A stretch of DNA of 11,522 nucleotides from Desulfobacca acetoxidans (GCA_022736495.1 DZCR01000107.1:1-11522); one strand, 5' to 3'; positions 1-5,897 are shown, counted from the first letter of the stretch. The notes: generated from the sequence alone by a model not told the origin. Program-made: numbers and translations.

Positions 1-82
1 GGTGATAGCCCGGGGGTTTCAGGAAATCGCCGGTTGGCTCCGGGATAAAGGGCCGGCGTGGGTGCAGGCTTATATGGCTTAA
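1..82 (+). CDS. C-terminal end of an unidentified protein (5' part outside the window)
   Basis: Frame 2 is open from the left edge to a TAA at 80-82 and encodes about 26 residues that end in the sequence GPAWVQAYMA. The other two forward frames hit stops early, or give less protein-like sequence. A strong intrinsic terminator starts 25 bases after the stop (107-145), which supports a real gene ending here. The tail is mildly amphipathic and has no diagnostic motif, so I cannot name a family. The two small genes that follow lie on the opposite strand, so this gene converges with them. Confidence 0.5.
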   Translation, partial: VIARGFQEIAGWLRDKGPAWVQAYMA

Positions 83-106
83 TGAGGAAGGGGGGAAGGA
101 GCAAGC

Positions 107-145
107 CCCCCTTTATAAAGACGGATTTATCTAAAGGGGGTTTTT
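107..145 (+). terminator. Intrinsic terminator after the left-edge gene
   Basis: A 9-bp perfect stem, CCCCCTTTA (107-115) with TAAAGGGGG (132-140), is followed at once by TTTTT (141-145); the loop is 16 nt. The same C-run can instead pair with an upstream G-run: AAGGGGGG (88-95) with CCCCCCTT (106-113). So two mutually exclusive hairpins share one arm. It lies 25 nt past the stop codon of the left-edge gene. Confidence 0.75.
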
Positions 146-149
146 CGCG

Positions 150-182
150 ATTTTTCGTTAAGGGCCTGTGCTAGCGAAAAAT
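150..182. repeat. AT-rich inverted repeat
   Basis: ATTTTTCGTTA (150-160) faces TAGCGAAAAAT (172-182) with an 11-nt loop. This is an 11-bp stem with a single mismatch that becomes a G-U wobble in plus-strand RNA. It sits just past the terminator. The stretch from 183 to 289 holds no gene I can support. Confidence 0.45.
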
Positions 183-289
183 ACCGATTTAATTCCGGGC
201 GAGAAACTCTTCCACCTTCTGGACGGTGAAGATGGCGGAATTTACTCGCGATAGAGAAGTTCAGGACAATCTGATCTGACCAAAAAATC

Positions 290-520
290 TTATCTTTCTT
301 TAGCACCGGAAACAATTTCTTCTTTTATATATTGTTGTCTTCCATAGCCACCATAGTCACTTCGCTTTAAATAATAAATTGTCCCGGTTACAGTGTCTAA
401 CACTTCTCCCCTTGAACCTTGGTATCTACCACTTTGATAGCTCTGGCTGTAGAGAATTAAAAAACATAACGATATGACCATAATAAAGATCTTAAATACA
501 ACATCCAACTTTTCTTTCAT
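290..520 (-). CDS. Small single-pass membrane protein, hypothetical
   Basis: The product is 76 residues. A short charged N-terminus is followed by a hydrophobic segment at about residues 9-25, then a polar domain containing VLDTVTGTIYYL, a beta-hairpin-like phrase common in small membrane-anchored bacterial proteins of unknown function. Orientation is probably N-in, with the C-terminal domain outside the cytoplasm. The ATG at 518-520 has a good ribosome-binding site: GAGG about 8 bases upstream on the minus strand. The gene is clearly AT-richer than the metabolic genes further right and uses many AT-ending codons (I, K, Y-rich), which fits recent acquisition. No catalytic motif is seen and no function can be assigned. 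Confidence 0.6.
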   Translation of the reverse strand: MKEKLDVVFKIFIMVISLCFLILYSQSYQSGRYQGSRGEVLDTVTGTIYYLKRSDYGGYGRQQYIKEEIVSGAKER

Positions 521-764
521 AATACTTACCTCGACTTTTTGTCTATGTTAATAGAAAACTTTATTCAACTTTACCAACACTAAAAGTCTTCAAGGGCTGA
601 TATCTTGACGCGGTTGATTTACAATATGCGGACAAATTGTTAACGCCTTGATTATTAGGCATAAAAATATAAAAAAACTGCACATTGACCCGTCGCATGG
701 CCCGGTTGCTATATTTAAAGATTTAGATTTGCTATACTATCTATTTTCCCTTTTCTTTTTTAAG
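521..764. other. AT-rich intergenic stretch between the two orphan genes
   Basis: No open frame of protein-like character was found on either strand. The stretch probably holds the promoter of the 290-520 gene, but no -35/-10 pair stands out on that strand. A TGCTATACT string (730-738) resembles an extended -10 on the plus strand, but nothing is encoded downstream in that direction. Confidence 0.3.
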
Positions 765-1304
765 TTAAGGCAGATAATTAAGTCTACGTGTTACTTTTAA
801 ATTACAGGTAGCCCTATATCTTGGCCCTTCTGAGTTCTGATTTTTGCCGCTATGAAGAGATATTCCCTTTATATGAAGCTCATCCTTATCAATATCTTGT
901 TGACTTAAGTCACTAAACTCAATTATAAATGGCGGATAGTATTTGTATGGATCATTGATCCTTTCTATCATTTTGTTAACGCTCATTTCACTGAGGTTAA
1001 CACTACCGTAAATTGAGTGAACATTTTTGGTAATATTATACCAGTGAACTATATCACCTTTATAAATAGCTGATTGCCCCACATGATCTTCGTAACAATT
1101 CCCTTCAACTTCTACATATTCAATAAATTTATATTCGTCCTTTTTTCTATTTTCACAACCAAGAGAAATTGATAATGATAACAATATAATTATTGAAAAT
1201 TTAATAATGTAACCATTGCCTGAAAGTCCCAATAGATCAAATAGCGTATTACCTCTTTCATCTGATTTAACCAAAGCCTCTGTAACGCTGTCAAAATATC
1301 TCAT
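765..1304 (-). CDS. Hypothetical membrane-anchored or lipoprotein-like protein with a chimeric-looking N-terminus
   Basis: The product is 179 residues. Residues 1-35 (a YFDSVTEAL phrase, then GNTLF, then GNGYII) resemble from memory the conserved opening of small multi-pass membrane proteins with a 'GrtlF-P-G-lGkGY' phrase. A hydrophobic stretch follows at 34-49 and ends in SLGC50, which looks like a lipobox although the -3 residue is Ser rather than Leu. The remaining 130 residues are hydrophilic, with three Cys in the whole chain (C50, C70, C167). The ATG at 1302-1304 has GAGAG upstream at 6 nt. A secretion signal normally sits at the extreme N-terminus, so the 35-residue lead-in is odd: either the segment is a signal anchor or two gene pieces are fused. 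The gene is AT-rich like its neighbour at 290-520. Function unknown. Confidence 0.55.
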   Translation of the reverse strand: MRYFDSVTEALVKSDERGNTLFDLLGLSGNGYIIKFSIIILLSLSISLGCENRKKDEYKFIEYVEVEGNCYEDHVGQSAIYKGDIVHWYNITKNVHSIYGSVNLSEMSVNKMIERINDPYKYYPPFIIEFSDLSQQDIDKDELHIKGISLHSGKNQNSEGPRYRATCNLKVTRRLNYLP

Positions 1305-1402
1305 ATTTGCTCTCGATGATAGGGGCTTATCACATAAAAGGACATCAGAGTGTTATATCTGTCTGTATTTTCCCAATATTTGGCGAAAGGTGAAATTTGG
1401 AG

Positions 1403-1453
1403 GGGCGGACCTGCGTGTCCGCCCATTAATTGAGGCCACACGCAGGTGCCTCA
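1403..1453. repeat. Two adjacent REP-like hairpins with complementary loops
   Basis: Hairpin 1 is GGGCGGAC (1403-1410) with GTCCGCCC (1417-1424), loop CTGCGT. Hairpin 2 is TGAGGC (1431-1436) with GCCTCA (1448-1453), loop 1437-1447 containing ACGCAG. The two loops are exact complements, and with flanking bases they form a third 10-bp perfect inverted repeat, ACCTGCGTGT (1409-1418) with ACACGCAGGT (1438-1447). It lies 25 bases downstream of the stop codon of the cyclic-nucleotide-binding gene and marks the right edge of the AT-rich island. No T-run follows, so it does not look like an intrinsic terminator. A dispersed REP-type element is the simplest reading. Confidence 0.65.
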
Positions 1454-1478
1454 TTTCCCGAATGGCCGACTGCTGCCT

Positions 1479-1976
1479 TTAGCCCCCCAGGGAGACGGCC
1501 AGGGCAGTGGTCAGTTTGACCACGTCCTGATTGGTTTTGCGCAGATGCTGGGAGAGGACCTGGGCCAGACGCAGGAGCAGCTTGACTCCCATGGCGGGAT
1601 TGCGCTCGATCAGATCCAGGAAATTCTTTTGATCCAACTCCAACAAGGAACAATCGGTCAGGGCGGTCACCGTGGCGGACCGGGTTTCGTTTTCCAGCAG
1701 GGCCATCTCGCCGAAATAGACCCCGTTTTCCGCGTTCAGGCGGATAAATACCCGCTCTTTGGGGGTGTCTTCGTCCAGCACCAGGGTGAGTTGCTTGGTG
1801 ATCTCCACTTCCCCTGACTGCATGATAAAAAGACTGTTTCCGGGATCGCCTTCCTGGATGATGACCTCCCCGGCGGGAAAGGCCCGGGGCCTGGTGCGGC
1901 TGAGCACCTGGTGGATTTCACCCTCCTCCAGATCCTGGAACAAGAAGATTTTCCGGAAAAAGGCTGCATCCATCAT
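1479..1976 (-). CDS. Stand-alone cyclic-nucleotide-binding domain protein (Crp/CAP-type cNMP fold, no DNA-binding domain)
   Basis: The product is 165 residues. The cNMP beta-barrel covers about residues 10-125: a PAGEVIIQEGD strand, GNSLFIMQSGEVEI, and the phosphate-binding cassette at 88-102, where FGEMALL is followed by RSAT. The cassette Glu (E90) and the phosphate-binding Arg (R99) are both present, so ligand binding looks possible. A helical tail (126-155) follows, but no helix-turn-helix, kinase or transporter domain, so this is not a Crp regulator. The 68-84 region is a longer-than-usual loop in the barrel. The start ATG shares one base with the stop of the upstream K+ channel gene (TGATG), which implies translational coupling and suggests that the two products work together, the sensor possibly gating or tethering to the channel. 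The functional link is inference; the fold is confident. Confidence 0.88.
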   Translation of the reverse strand: MMDAAFFRKIFLFQDLEEGEIHQVLSRTRPRAFPAGEVIIQEGDPGNSLFIMQSGEVEITKQLTLVLDEDTPKERVFIRLNAENGVYFGEMALLENETRSATVTALTDCSLLELDQKNFLDLIERNPAMGVKLLLRLAQVLSQHLRKTNQDVVKLTTALAVSLGG

Positions 1977-3142
1977 CAGAGAGTCGGCCTCTTGGGAGCG
2001 ATGACCACGGCATATTGGCCCGGCCCCACGATCTGGGAAAGGGGCGGATTGATCTGGTAGTCGACCTTGGTGCGGCCCAGGAGATGGGACATCTTGGTTT
2101 CGGCGAACTTGCGCCGGATAAAGTCGTCAATGGCCGAAGGCTCGTCGGACAACAGGTCTTCGAGGCTCAAGGCCCGGCCCTCGGTATAGACGCCGATGAG
2201 GATGCCCTCATGCTGTTCCTGGAGGAAGGCGGCGAACTCGCTCAAAGTCCGACCGCTGAAATAACTGGGAACTTTCACATCCCAGAGGCTCTGCCCGTCC
2301 CCCAGGAGCAGGGAGGTGTAGACGCGGTAGAGGACCGGAGAGGCGATGGCCCCCGCCAAGAGCGAGCTGTCGTATTGACCCCGGATCAAGACCTCCTCGG
2401 CCCCGGCCCGCTCTAAATAAGCGCGGTTTTCCGTCCGCAGGAGTTCTGCCAGGATGCGGATCTTGTTGTGGAGGGCCTTTAAGGTGAGGGCAGTGAACAA
2501 GGTGCGTTGATCCACCTGGCCCGCAGTTTCTCCCGGTTGACGGTCGGCCAGGATTATGGCCTTGAAGGCACCCCGGACATTGGCCTTCAGGAGGATATCT
2601 TCCCGGGAATAGTCCCCGCGCAGATAAAAGAGCGCCCGTTCAGGGAATCTTTCTTTAACGGCCTCCATCTGCTCCACCGGAACTTTGTTGATCAGGACCA
2701 CCGGGATGGTCTGGGGCAGACGTTTGAGCAACTGGTCCAGAAGGGCTTCCGCGTCTTCCGGCCACCCCAGGAGCAGGATATGTTGTGTGACTTTAACGGC
2801 TTCCAAACCTCTCTCCTGGCGAAACTTGCGTTCAATGAAGACGGAGGCCACGGTGGCGGTAACCAGGGAGAGGCTGATGAACCCGATTACCATGAGGGCG
2901 GTGCCCACGACCCGGCCCAGAATGGTGACGGGCACCACGTCGCCGTAACCTACTGTGGTCAAGGTGACCAGCCCCCACCAGACGGCCCGCCCGAAACGGT
3001 CATACCACGGCCCTTCGGCGGGTTCAACAAAGGCAAACCCAATAGCTCCCAGGAGCAGGATCACCAGCAGGGCCAGAACCAGGGAAAACACCCGTTCCCG
3101 TCGCAGGGTCTGGAATAAGGAGGTGAGAGAATCTTTAAGCAC
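1976..3142 (-). CDS. 2TM potassium channel with cytoplasmic RCK (TrkA-N/TrkA-C) domain
   Basis: The product is 388 residues. TM1 is at about 18-38, a pore helix follows, the K+ selectivity filter TVGYGD is at 63-68, and TM2 is at about 76-104. An RCK N domain (about 119-255) begins HILLLGW; as in MthK-like channels the first loop is GWPEDAE rather than a full GxGxxG. The typical phrase GDYSREDILLKANV is at 176-189, followed by AIILAD. A second lobe (about 285-385) matches the TrkA-C position. The protein should form a tetramer in the inner membrane that passes K+ and is gated by ligand binding to the RCK ring. The start is GTG (3140-3142) with only a weak upstream GGGGA, so the exact start is less certain than the rest. 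It is the first gene of a two-gene unit with the cyclic-nucleotide-binding protein, overlapping by one base. Confidence 0.9.
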   Translation of the reverse strand: MLKDSLTSLFQTLRRERVFSLVLALLVILLLGAIGFAFVEPAEGPWYDRFGRAVWWGLVTLTTVGYGDVVPVTILGRVVGTALMVIGFISLSLVTATVASVFIERKFRQERGLEAVKVTQHILLLGWPEDAEALLDQLLKRLPQTIPVVLINKVPVEQMEAVKERFPERALFYLRGDYSREDILLKANVRGAFKAIILADRQPGETAGQVDQRTLFTALTLKALHNKIRILAELLRTENRAYLERAGAEEVLIRGQYDSSLLAGAIASPVLYRVYTSLLLGDGQSLWDVKVPSYFSGRTLSEFAAFLQEQHEGILIGVYTEGRALSLEDLLSDEPSAIDDFIRRKFAETKMSHLLGRTKVDYQINPPLSQIVGPGQYAVVIAPKRPTL

Positions 3143-3185
3143 AGATCCCCGCTGAGAGGGGCAGGCCGACTCCCATCAAAAGCAC

Positions 3186-3209
3186 AAAAAAGGCCCCGGA
3201 CCCTGCCTT
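3186..3209 (-). terminator. Intrinsic terminator after the cytochrome operon
   Basis: On the minus strand AAGGC and GCCTT (plus-strand 3205-3209 and 3190-3194) form a 5-bp stem around a 10-nt loop, followed by a run of T (plus-strand A-run 3186-3191). It sits 16 bases past the stop of the tetraheme cytochrome gene and before the K+ channel gene, so it separates two minus-strand units. Confidence 0.55.
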
Positions 3210-3225
3210 AATGTTAGCCCTCCCG

Positions 3226-3639
3226 TCACGACGAGCGATGGCAGCCCTGGCATTCTACGGGGCCTGCCAGCCGTCCCTGTTGCTTAAGCCGCAGATGACA
3301 CCCTTTACATTGGCGATGAAAGGCATTCTTGGCATCCAGGCGGCGGGCCTCCGGCCTCAGGCCGTGACAAGCCTGACACTTCTGCACCGGCTGCCCTTCA
3401 TGCCAGACGTTGCGCCTCCCCTGATAGTCATGATGGCACTGGGTGCAGCCCACCCGCCGGGCTTCATGGAGCTTGTGGCTGAACTGAACCGGCCCTTTTC
3501 GGGCGGCGCCCGGGCCAGAAATTTTCAGGAGACTCACCGCCGGCGGCTCCGTCAGCACTCCGGCCTGGGCTCCCAAAAGGATCAGCATTCCGAGAATCAG
3601 TCCCGCCCCATAGGCCACACGGCATCCGGTCAACCGCAC
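3226..3639 (-). CDS. Periplasmic tetraheme cytochrome c (class III, c3/c7-like)
   Basis: The product is 137 residues from a GTG at 3637-3639. An N-terminal signal segment is present at about 7-27, the hydrophobic GAGLILGMLILLGAQAG. Four CXXCH haem-binding motifs follow: CTQCH 65-69, CQACH 88-92, CKGCH 111-115 and CQGCH 130-134. Extra histidines in FSHKLH (H55, H58), H70, H80 and H108 are candidates for distal axial ligands, as expected for bis-His haems. Small multihaem proteins of this type shuttle electrons in the periplasm of sulfate- and metal-reducing bacteria. Longer in-frame starts exist upstream but would read through queD. The GTG is one base past the queD stop and uses AGGAG at the end of queD as its ribosome-binding site. 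Haem insertion would need the Ccm machinery, which is not in this window. The family is confident; the redox partner is unknown. Confidence 0.88.
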   Translation of the reverse strand: MRLTGCRVAYGAGLILGMLILLGAQAGVLTEPPAVSLLKISGPGAARKGPVQFSHKLHEARRVGCTQCHHDYQGRRNVWHEGQPVQKCQACHGLRPEARRLDAKNAFHRQCKGCHLRLKQQGRLAGPVECQGCHRSS

Positions 3640-3640
3640 T

Positions 3641-4012
3641 TTACTCCTGATAATAAGAGGCGCAGGAGGTATCGGATTCCCAGACGTTGACCCGGTGGAC
3701 GGTCGCCCCGTCGTGATTGAAGATGGCCCCCAGGCGCTCATACAGGTAGCGGGCCAGATTTTCCGACGAAGGGTTGCGGTCCTGAAAGGCGGCCTGTTCA
3801 TTTAAATACTTATGATCAATCTCTTCCAGCACCTCTTTAGTCCGGGCCTTGACCACGCCAAAATCCATGAGGAGGCCGGCGCTGTCCAGGGCGGGTCCCG
3901 CCAAGAACACCTCCACTTTCCAGTTGTGGCCGTGGAGATTTTCACATTTCCCATAGAAGTTTTCCAGCCGATGAGCGGCGGCAAACTGGGTGACGATTTT
4001 TATTTCATACAT
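3641..4012 (-). CDS. queD: 6-pyruvoyl-tetrahydropterin synthase / QueD family (6-carboxytetrahydropterin synthase-like)
   Basis: The product is 123 residues from the ATG at 4010-4012. Family landmarks are all present: zinc ligands H14 (AAHRL), H27 and H29 (LHGHNW), the catalytic Cys C23, the Asp-His pair D66-H67 in EIDHKYLN, and E112 in the closing VWESDTS motif. Bacterial QueD converts dihydroneopterin triphosphate to 6-carboxy-5,6,7,8-tetrahydropterin, the second step of queuosine/7-deazaguanine synthesis. No other que gene lies in the window, so a different pterin role cannot be excluded. An in-frame ATG 18 codons upstream would lie inside the preceding gene; the chosen start is one base past that gene's stop (TAATATG) and has GGGAG upstream. 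It is the middle gene of a tightly packed three-gene operon. Confidence 0.88.
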   Translation of the reverse strand: MYEIKIVTQFAAAHRLENFYGKCENLHGHNWKVEVFLAGPALDSAGLLMDFGVVKARTKEVLEEIDHKYLNEQAAFQDRNPSSENLARYLYERLGAIFNHDGATVHRVNVWESDTSCASYYQE

Positions 4013-4013
4013 A

Positions 4014-4223
4014 TTATCTTGGGCTCCCTTTGAGGGTGCGGAGCCGGGTCTCCATGCGGGTGACAAAATTTTTCAGGTCGCTCTGCAAGGCGGCCAGTTC
4101 CTTATGACGCTTGGCCATAACGGCTTTCATTTCCTCCAGCCAAAACTCCAGGAGCGCCAGTTCCCGCTTCCGCAGTTCTTCATCCACCCGGTTTTTTAAT
4201 TGTCTGATTTGGGCTTCGTCCAT
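4014..4223 (-). CDS. Small coiled-coil protein, hypothetical
   Basis: The product is 69 residues, highly charged and almost entirely helical, with regularly spaced Leu/Ile/Val, a pattern typical of a two-helix coiled coil. There is no signal peptide, membrane segment or catalytic motif. The ATG at 4221-4223 is preceded by AGGG at about 7 nt and lies about 17 bases downstream of the predicted transcription start of the promoter at 4247-4275. The gene ends one base before queD, so it is the leader gene of the coiled-coil/queD/cytochrome operon. Codon use is like its GC-rich neighbours, and the tight spacing argues that it is real. Function unknown; an assembly or scaffold role would be a guess. 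Confidence 0.7.
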   Translation of the reverse strand: MDEAQIRQLKNRVDEELRKRELALLEFWLEEMKAVMAKRHKELAALQSDLKNFVTRMETRLRTLKGSPR

Positions 4224-4246
4224 ATTATACCCTATTTCTGTGTTCG

Positions 4247-4275
4247 ATTTTCGGGGCCGAAAACCAACATGTCAA
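4247..4275 (-). promoter_or_regulatory. Sigma70-type promoter of the coiled-coil/queD/cytochrome operon with an embedded palindrome
   Basis: On the minus strand there is a perfect -35 TTGACA (plus 4270-4275), a 17-base spacer, and a -10 GAAAAT (plus 4247-4252; 4 of 6 consensus). The predicted start near 4240 gives a 17-nt leader. A palindrome TTTTCGGGGCCGAAAA (4248-4263; 7-bp arms around GG) fills the spacer and overlaps the -10, where a repressor could block polymerase. Confidence 0.55.
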
Positions 4276-4395
4276 TGGCTAAAGTGTCTTATTTATGGCA
4301 TTTACGAGGAGAATAGTTAGTACTCCTCCTATTGACTACTCTAAAAGAGCTGTCCTGTCAATTGATTGGCGGTGGCAGGGAGGAAATACTTAGTG

Positions 4396-4446
4396 GGAGC
4401 AAGCCTCGGAACCAAACCGGTCTGCCTCTGGGCGGAGGCGGGCTCC
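4396..4446. repeat. Large imperfect hairpin just past the HAD gene stop
   Basis: GGAGC (4396-4400) and GCCTC (4403-4407) pair with GAGGC (4435-4439) and GCTCC (4442-4446), with a 2x2 internal loop. This is a 10-bp stem over a 27-nt loop, starting three bases after the stop of the minus-strand HAD gene (4449). No T-run follows on either strand, so it is more likely a 3'-end structure than a classical terminator. Confidence 0.45.
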
Positions 4447-4448
4447 GT

Positions 4449-5081
4449 TTAAAAATACCGGATGGGCCAGCGATGCTTGCGAGCCTGGAGCCTTAAACGC
4501 CAGGAAGGGTTGACCGCCACCGGGTTCCCGATGGACCGGAAAATATAGGCATCCTGGATATGGTCGCCATAAGCGTAGGAGCGGGATAAATCAAAGCCGT
4601 GGGTAGAGGACAAATCCTGCAAAAGAAATAGTTTATTGCGCCCCCGGGGGTGAAGGCCGCTGATTTCTCCGGTGAACTTGCCGTTTTTGCGCTGCAATTC
4701 CGTGGCAATGAGCCAATCCGCCCCCAATTCTTCTTTTAAAGGCGTCAGGAGCACGGCCAGGGAGCCGCTCAACAGGGCCACGGCATGGCCTTGCATCTGG
4801 TGCTCCAAGAGACAGGCCAATCCGTCCGGACTCACCCGAGGCGCGATGTCTTTTTGGTAGCACCGCCCGGCTAGCCGGGCGACCTCCTCCACTTTCAGCC
4901 CCGCCAGATAACTTTTATCCTGGAAACGGCCCTGGGGGCGGTAGGCTAACTGACCAAGAAAAGACAGGGCCTGGGCCACGCTGATCAGGCCTTGCCGCAC
5001 CAAATAGCGGAAAAAGAAGCGCTCGGTGCACCCCTGAACCAGGGTCTGATCCACATCAAAAATAGCAATCACCCGGCCCAT
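4449..5081 (-). CDS. HAD superfamily subfamily IB phosphatase (PSPase-like)
   Basis: The product is 210 residues with all four HAD motifs. Motif I is DVDQT at 9-13 (nucleophile D9, acid/base D11). Motif II is LLSGS with S105. Motif III is Lys K150. Motif IV is GDHIQD at 172-177 with D173 and D177. The helical cap between motifs I and II and the ending GNPVAVNPSWRL are typical of subfamily IB, which includes phosphoserine phosphatase and the phosphatidylglycerophosphate phosphatase PgpC. The ATG has GGAGG at 5 nt. It lies 46 bases downstream of a CDP-alcohol phosphatidyltransferase on the same strand. That pairing makes phosphatidylglycerophosphate a plausible substrate, but the sequence alone cannot separate this from other small phosphomonoesters. 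Confidence 0.85.
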   Translation of the reverse strand: MGRVIAIFDVDQTLVQGCTERFFFRYLVRQGLISVAQALSFLGQLAYRPQGRFQDKSYLAGLKVEEVARLAGRCYQKDIAPRVSPDGLACLLEHQMQGHAVALLSGSLAVLLTPLKEELGADWLIATELQRKNGKFTGEISGLHPRGRNKLFLLQDLSSTHGFDLSRSYAYGDHIQDAYIFRSIGNPVAVNPSWRLRLQARKHRWPIRYF

Positions 5082-5127
5082 AACGTCCTCCGGCGGTGAG
5101 ATTGTGGCGGCTCAGCGGGGGGTCAGG

Positions 5128-5730
5128 CTAATTTTTGCCCGCCTGGAACAGGATACGGCCATCCTGAATAACCGGGAGGCCTCGAATAAGGCACAGCCCG
5201 GTGGTAAAGAATATAAGGCCTTGATTCAAAGGATGCAAGGTTATGAGAATATTGGGGTCCTTGAGCGCCAGGGCCCAGGTAAGATAAAGGAGACCGAAAA
5301 TCACGCCTTTGGCCAACCCATAGAGGGCCCGCATGAACCGGGAAGCCACCAGGAAGCGCCCCAGGGGGGAGTGCATCATGCCGAAACCCGATTTCCCCCG
5401 GGTGAGAGCCACGCCCCGAATACCATCCACAATGAAGGAGCGGATTAAAAAGATAATGGGTACCCAGAGGGGGACCAGCCCCAGATACATAAAGGTGATC
5501 CAGAGGATATTTTCCACGGCGCGGTCGATGGCGATGTCCAGCACCGCCCCGAGTTCGGTAACTTCGTTGCGCAGCCTGGCGACGTAGCCGTCGAACCAAT
5601 CCATGAGAAACAGGACAATCAGCAGCACCAGGCCGCCCAGGCGTACGGCGAAAACAGTCACAAACAGCAGAGCCACCAGGAGCAACAGGAGCGGCAATCG
5701 GGCCAGGGTGATGAGGTTCGCTAAAGACAT
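5128..5730 (-). CDS. CDP-alcohol phosphatidyltransferase family integral membrane enzyme (PgsA-like)
   Basis: The product is 200 residues from the ATG at 5728-5730. The full family signature D-x2-DG-x2-AR-x8-G-x3-D-x3-D is present: D44, D47, G48, A51, R52, G61, D65 and D69. These residues bind the metal ions and the CDP-diacylglycerol. Several hydrophobic segments flank it (about 11-28, 32-43, 75-95, 130-150 and 165-180), giving a multi-pass inner-membrane protein. The N-terminus SLANLITLARL is the standard opening of PgsA-type enzymes. Another ATG three codons upstream (5737-5739) has no spaced ribosome-binding site, whereas the chosen one has GGA at 9 nt. The acceptor alcohol cannot be read from the motif: glycerol-3-phosphate is most likely, inositol phosphate or another alcohol is possible. 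It is first in a pair with the HAD phosphatase. Confidence 0.88.
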   Translation of the reverse strand: MSLANLITLARLPLLLLLVALLFVTVFAVRLGGLVLLIVLFLMDWFDGYVARLRNEVTELGAVLDIAIDRAVENILWITFMYLGLVPLWVPIIFLIRSFIVDGIRGVALTRGKSGFGMMHSPLGRFLVASRFMRALYGLAKGVIFGLLYLTWALALKDPNILITLHPLNQGLIFFTTGLCLIRGLPVIQDGRILFQAGKN

Positions 5731-5897
5731 CGGCAACATTCCGGATAGGTTCTATAAAGGTGAAGTTACCAGAATAAGCTCCACGTTACAATTTTAACTC
5801 GGCTTTTTCTTCAATTTGTCCGTGGAAGTAACCTGGCTCGCTCAGGTTGCACTACTCCACCAACCTTAAGCCAAAAGGACTTTTATGCCGGATAGTT

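Noticed and set aside
168..254. Plus-strand GTG mini-frame of 28 codons (contains PGEKLFHLLDGEDGG)
   Set aside because: It reads like a possible coding remnant but is too short, begins inside a hairpin and has no supporting context.
127..315. Minus-strand open frame of 62 codons between the terminator and the first orphan gene
   Set aside because: It overlaps the 290-520 gene end, crosses two hairpins and has no ribosome-binding site or recognisable sequence.
730..738. Extended -10 promoter-like TGCTATACT on the plus strand
   Set aside because: No matching -35 at a normal distance and nothing is encoded downstream on that strand; expected by chance in AT-rich DNA.
2015..3155. Several long plus-strand open frames opposite the K+ channel gene
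   Set aside because: They mirror the channel gene, and the minus strand has clear domain motifs; high GC keeps the complementary frames open.
3640..3801. A longer N-terminus for the cytochrome starting at an ATG near 3801
   Set aside because: It would overlap more than 150 bases of queD and place the signal peptide over 60 residues in; the GTG at 3639 fits the spacing and has AGGAG.
4333..4361. Second TTGACA on the minus strand as an additional operon promoter
   Set aside because: The hexamer at the matching -10 distance is TAGTCA, with only two consensus matches.
4396..4446. Large hairpin as an intrinsic terminator for the HAD gene
   Set aside because: No T-run follows on either strand; kept only as a repeat/3' structure.
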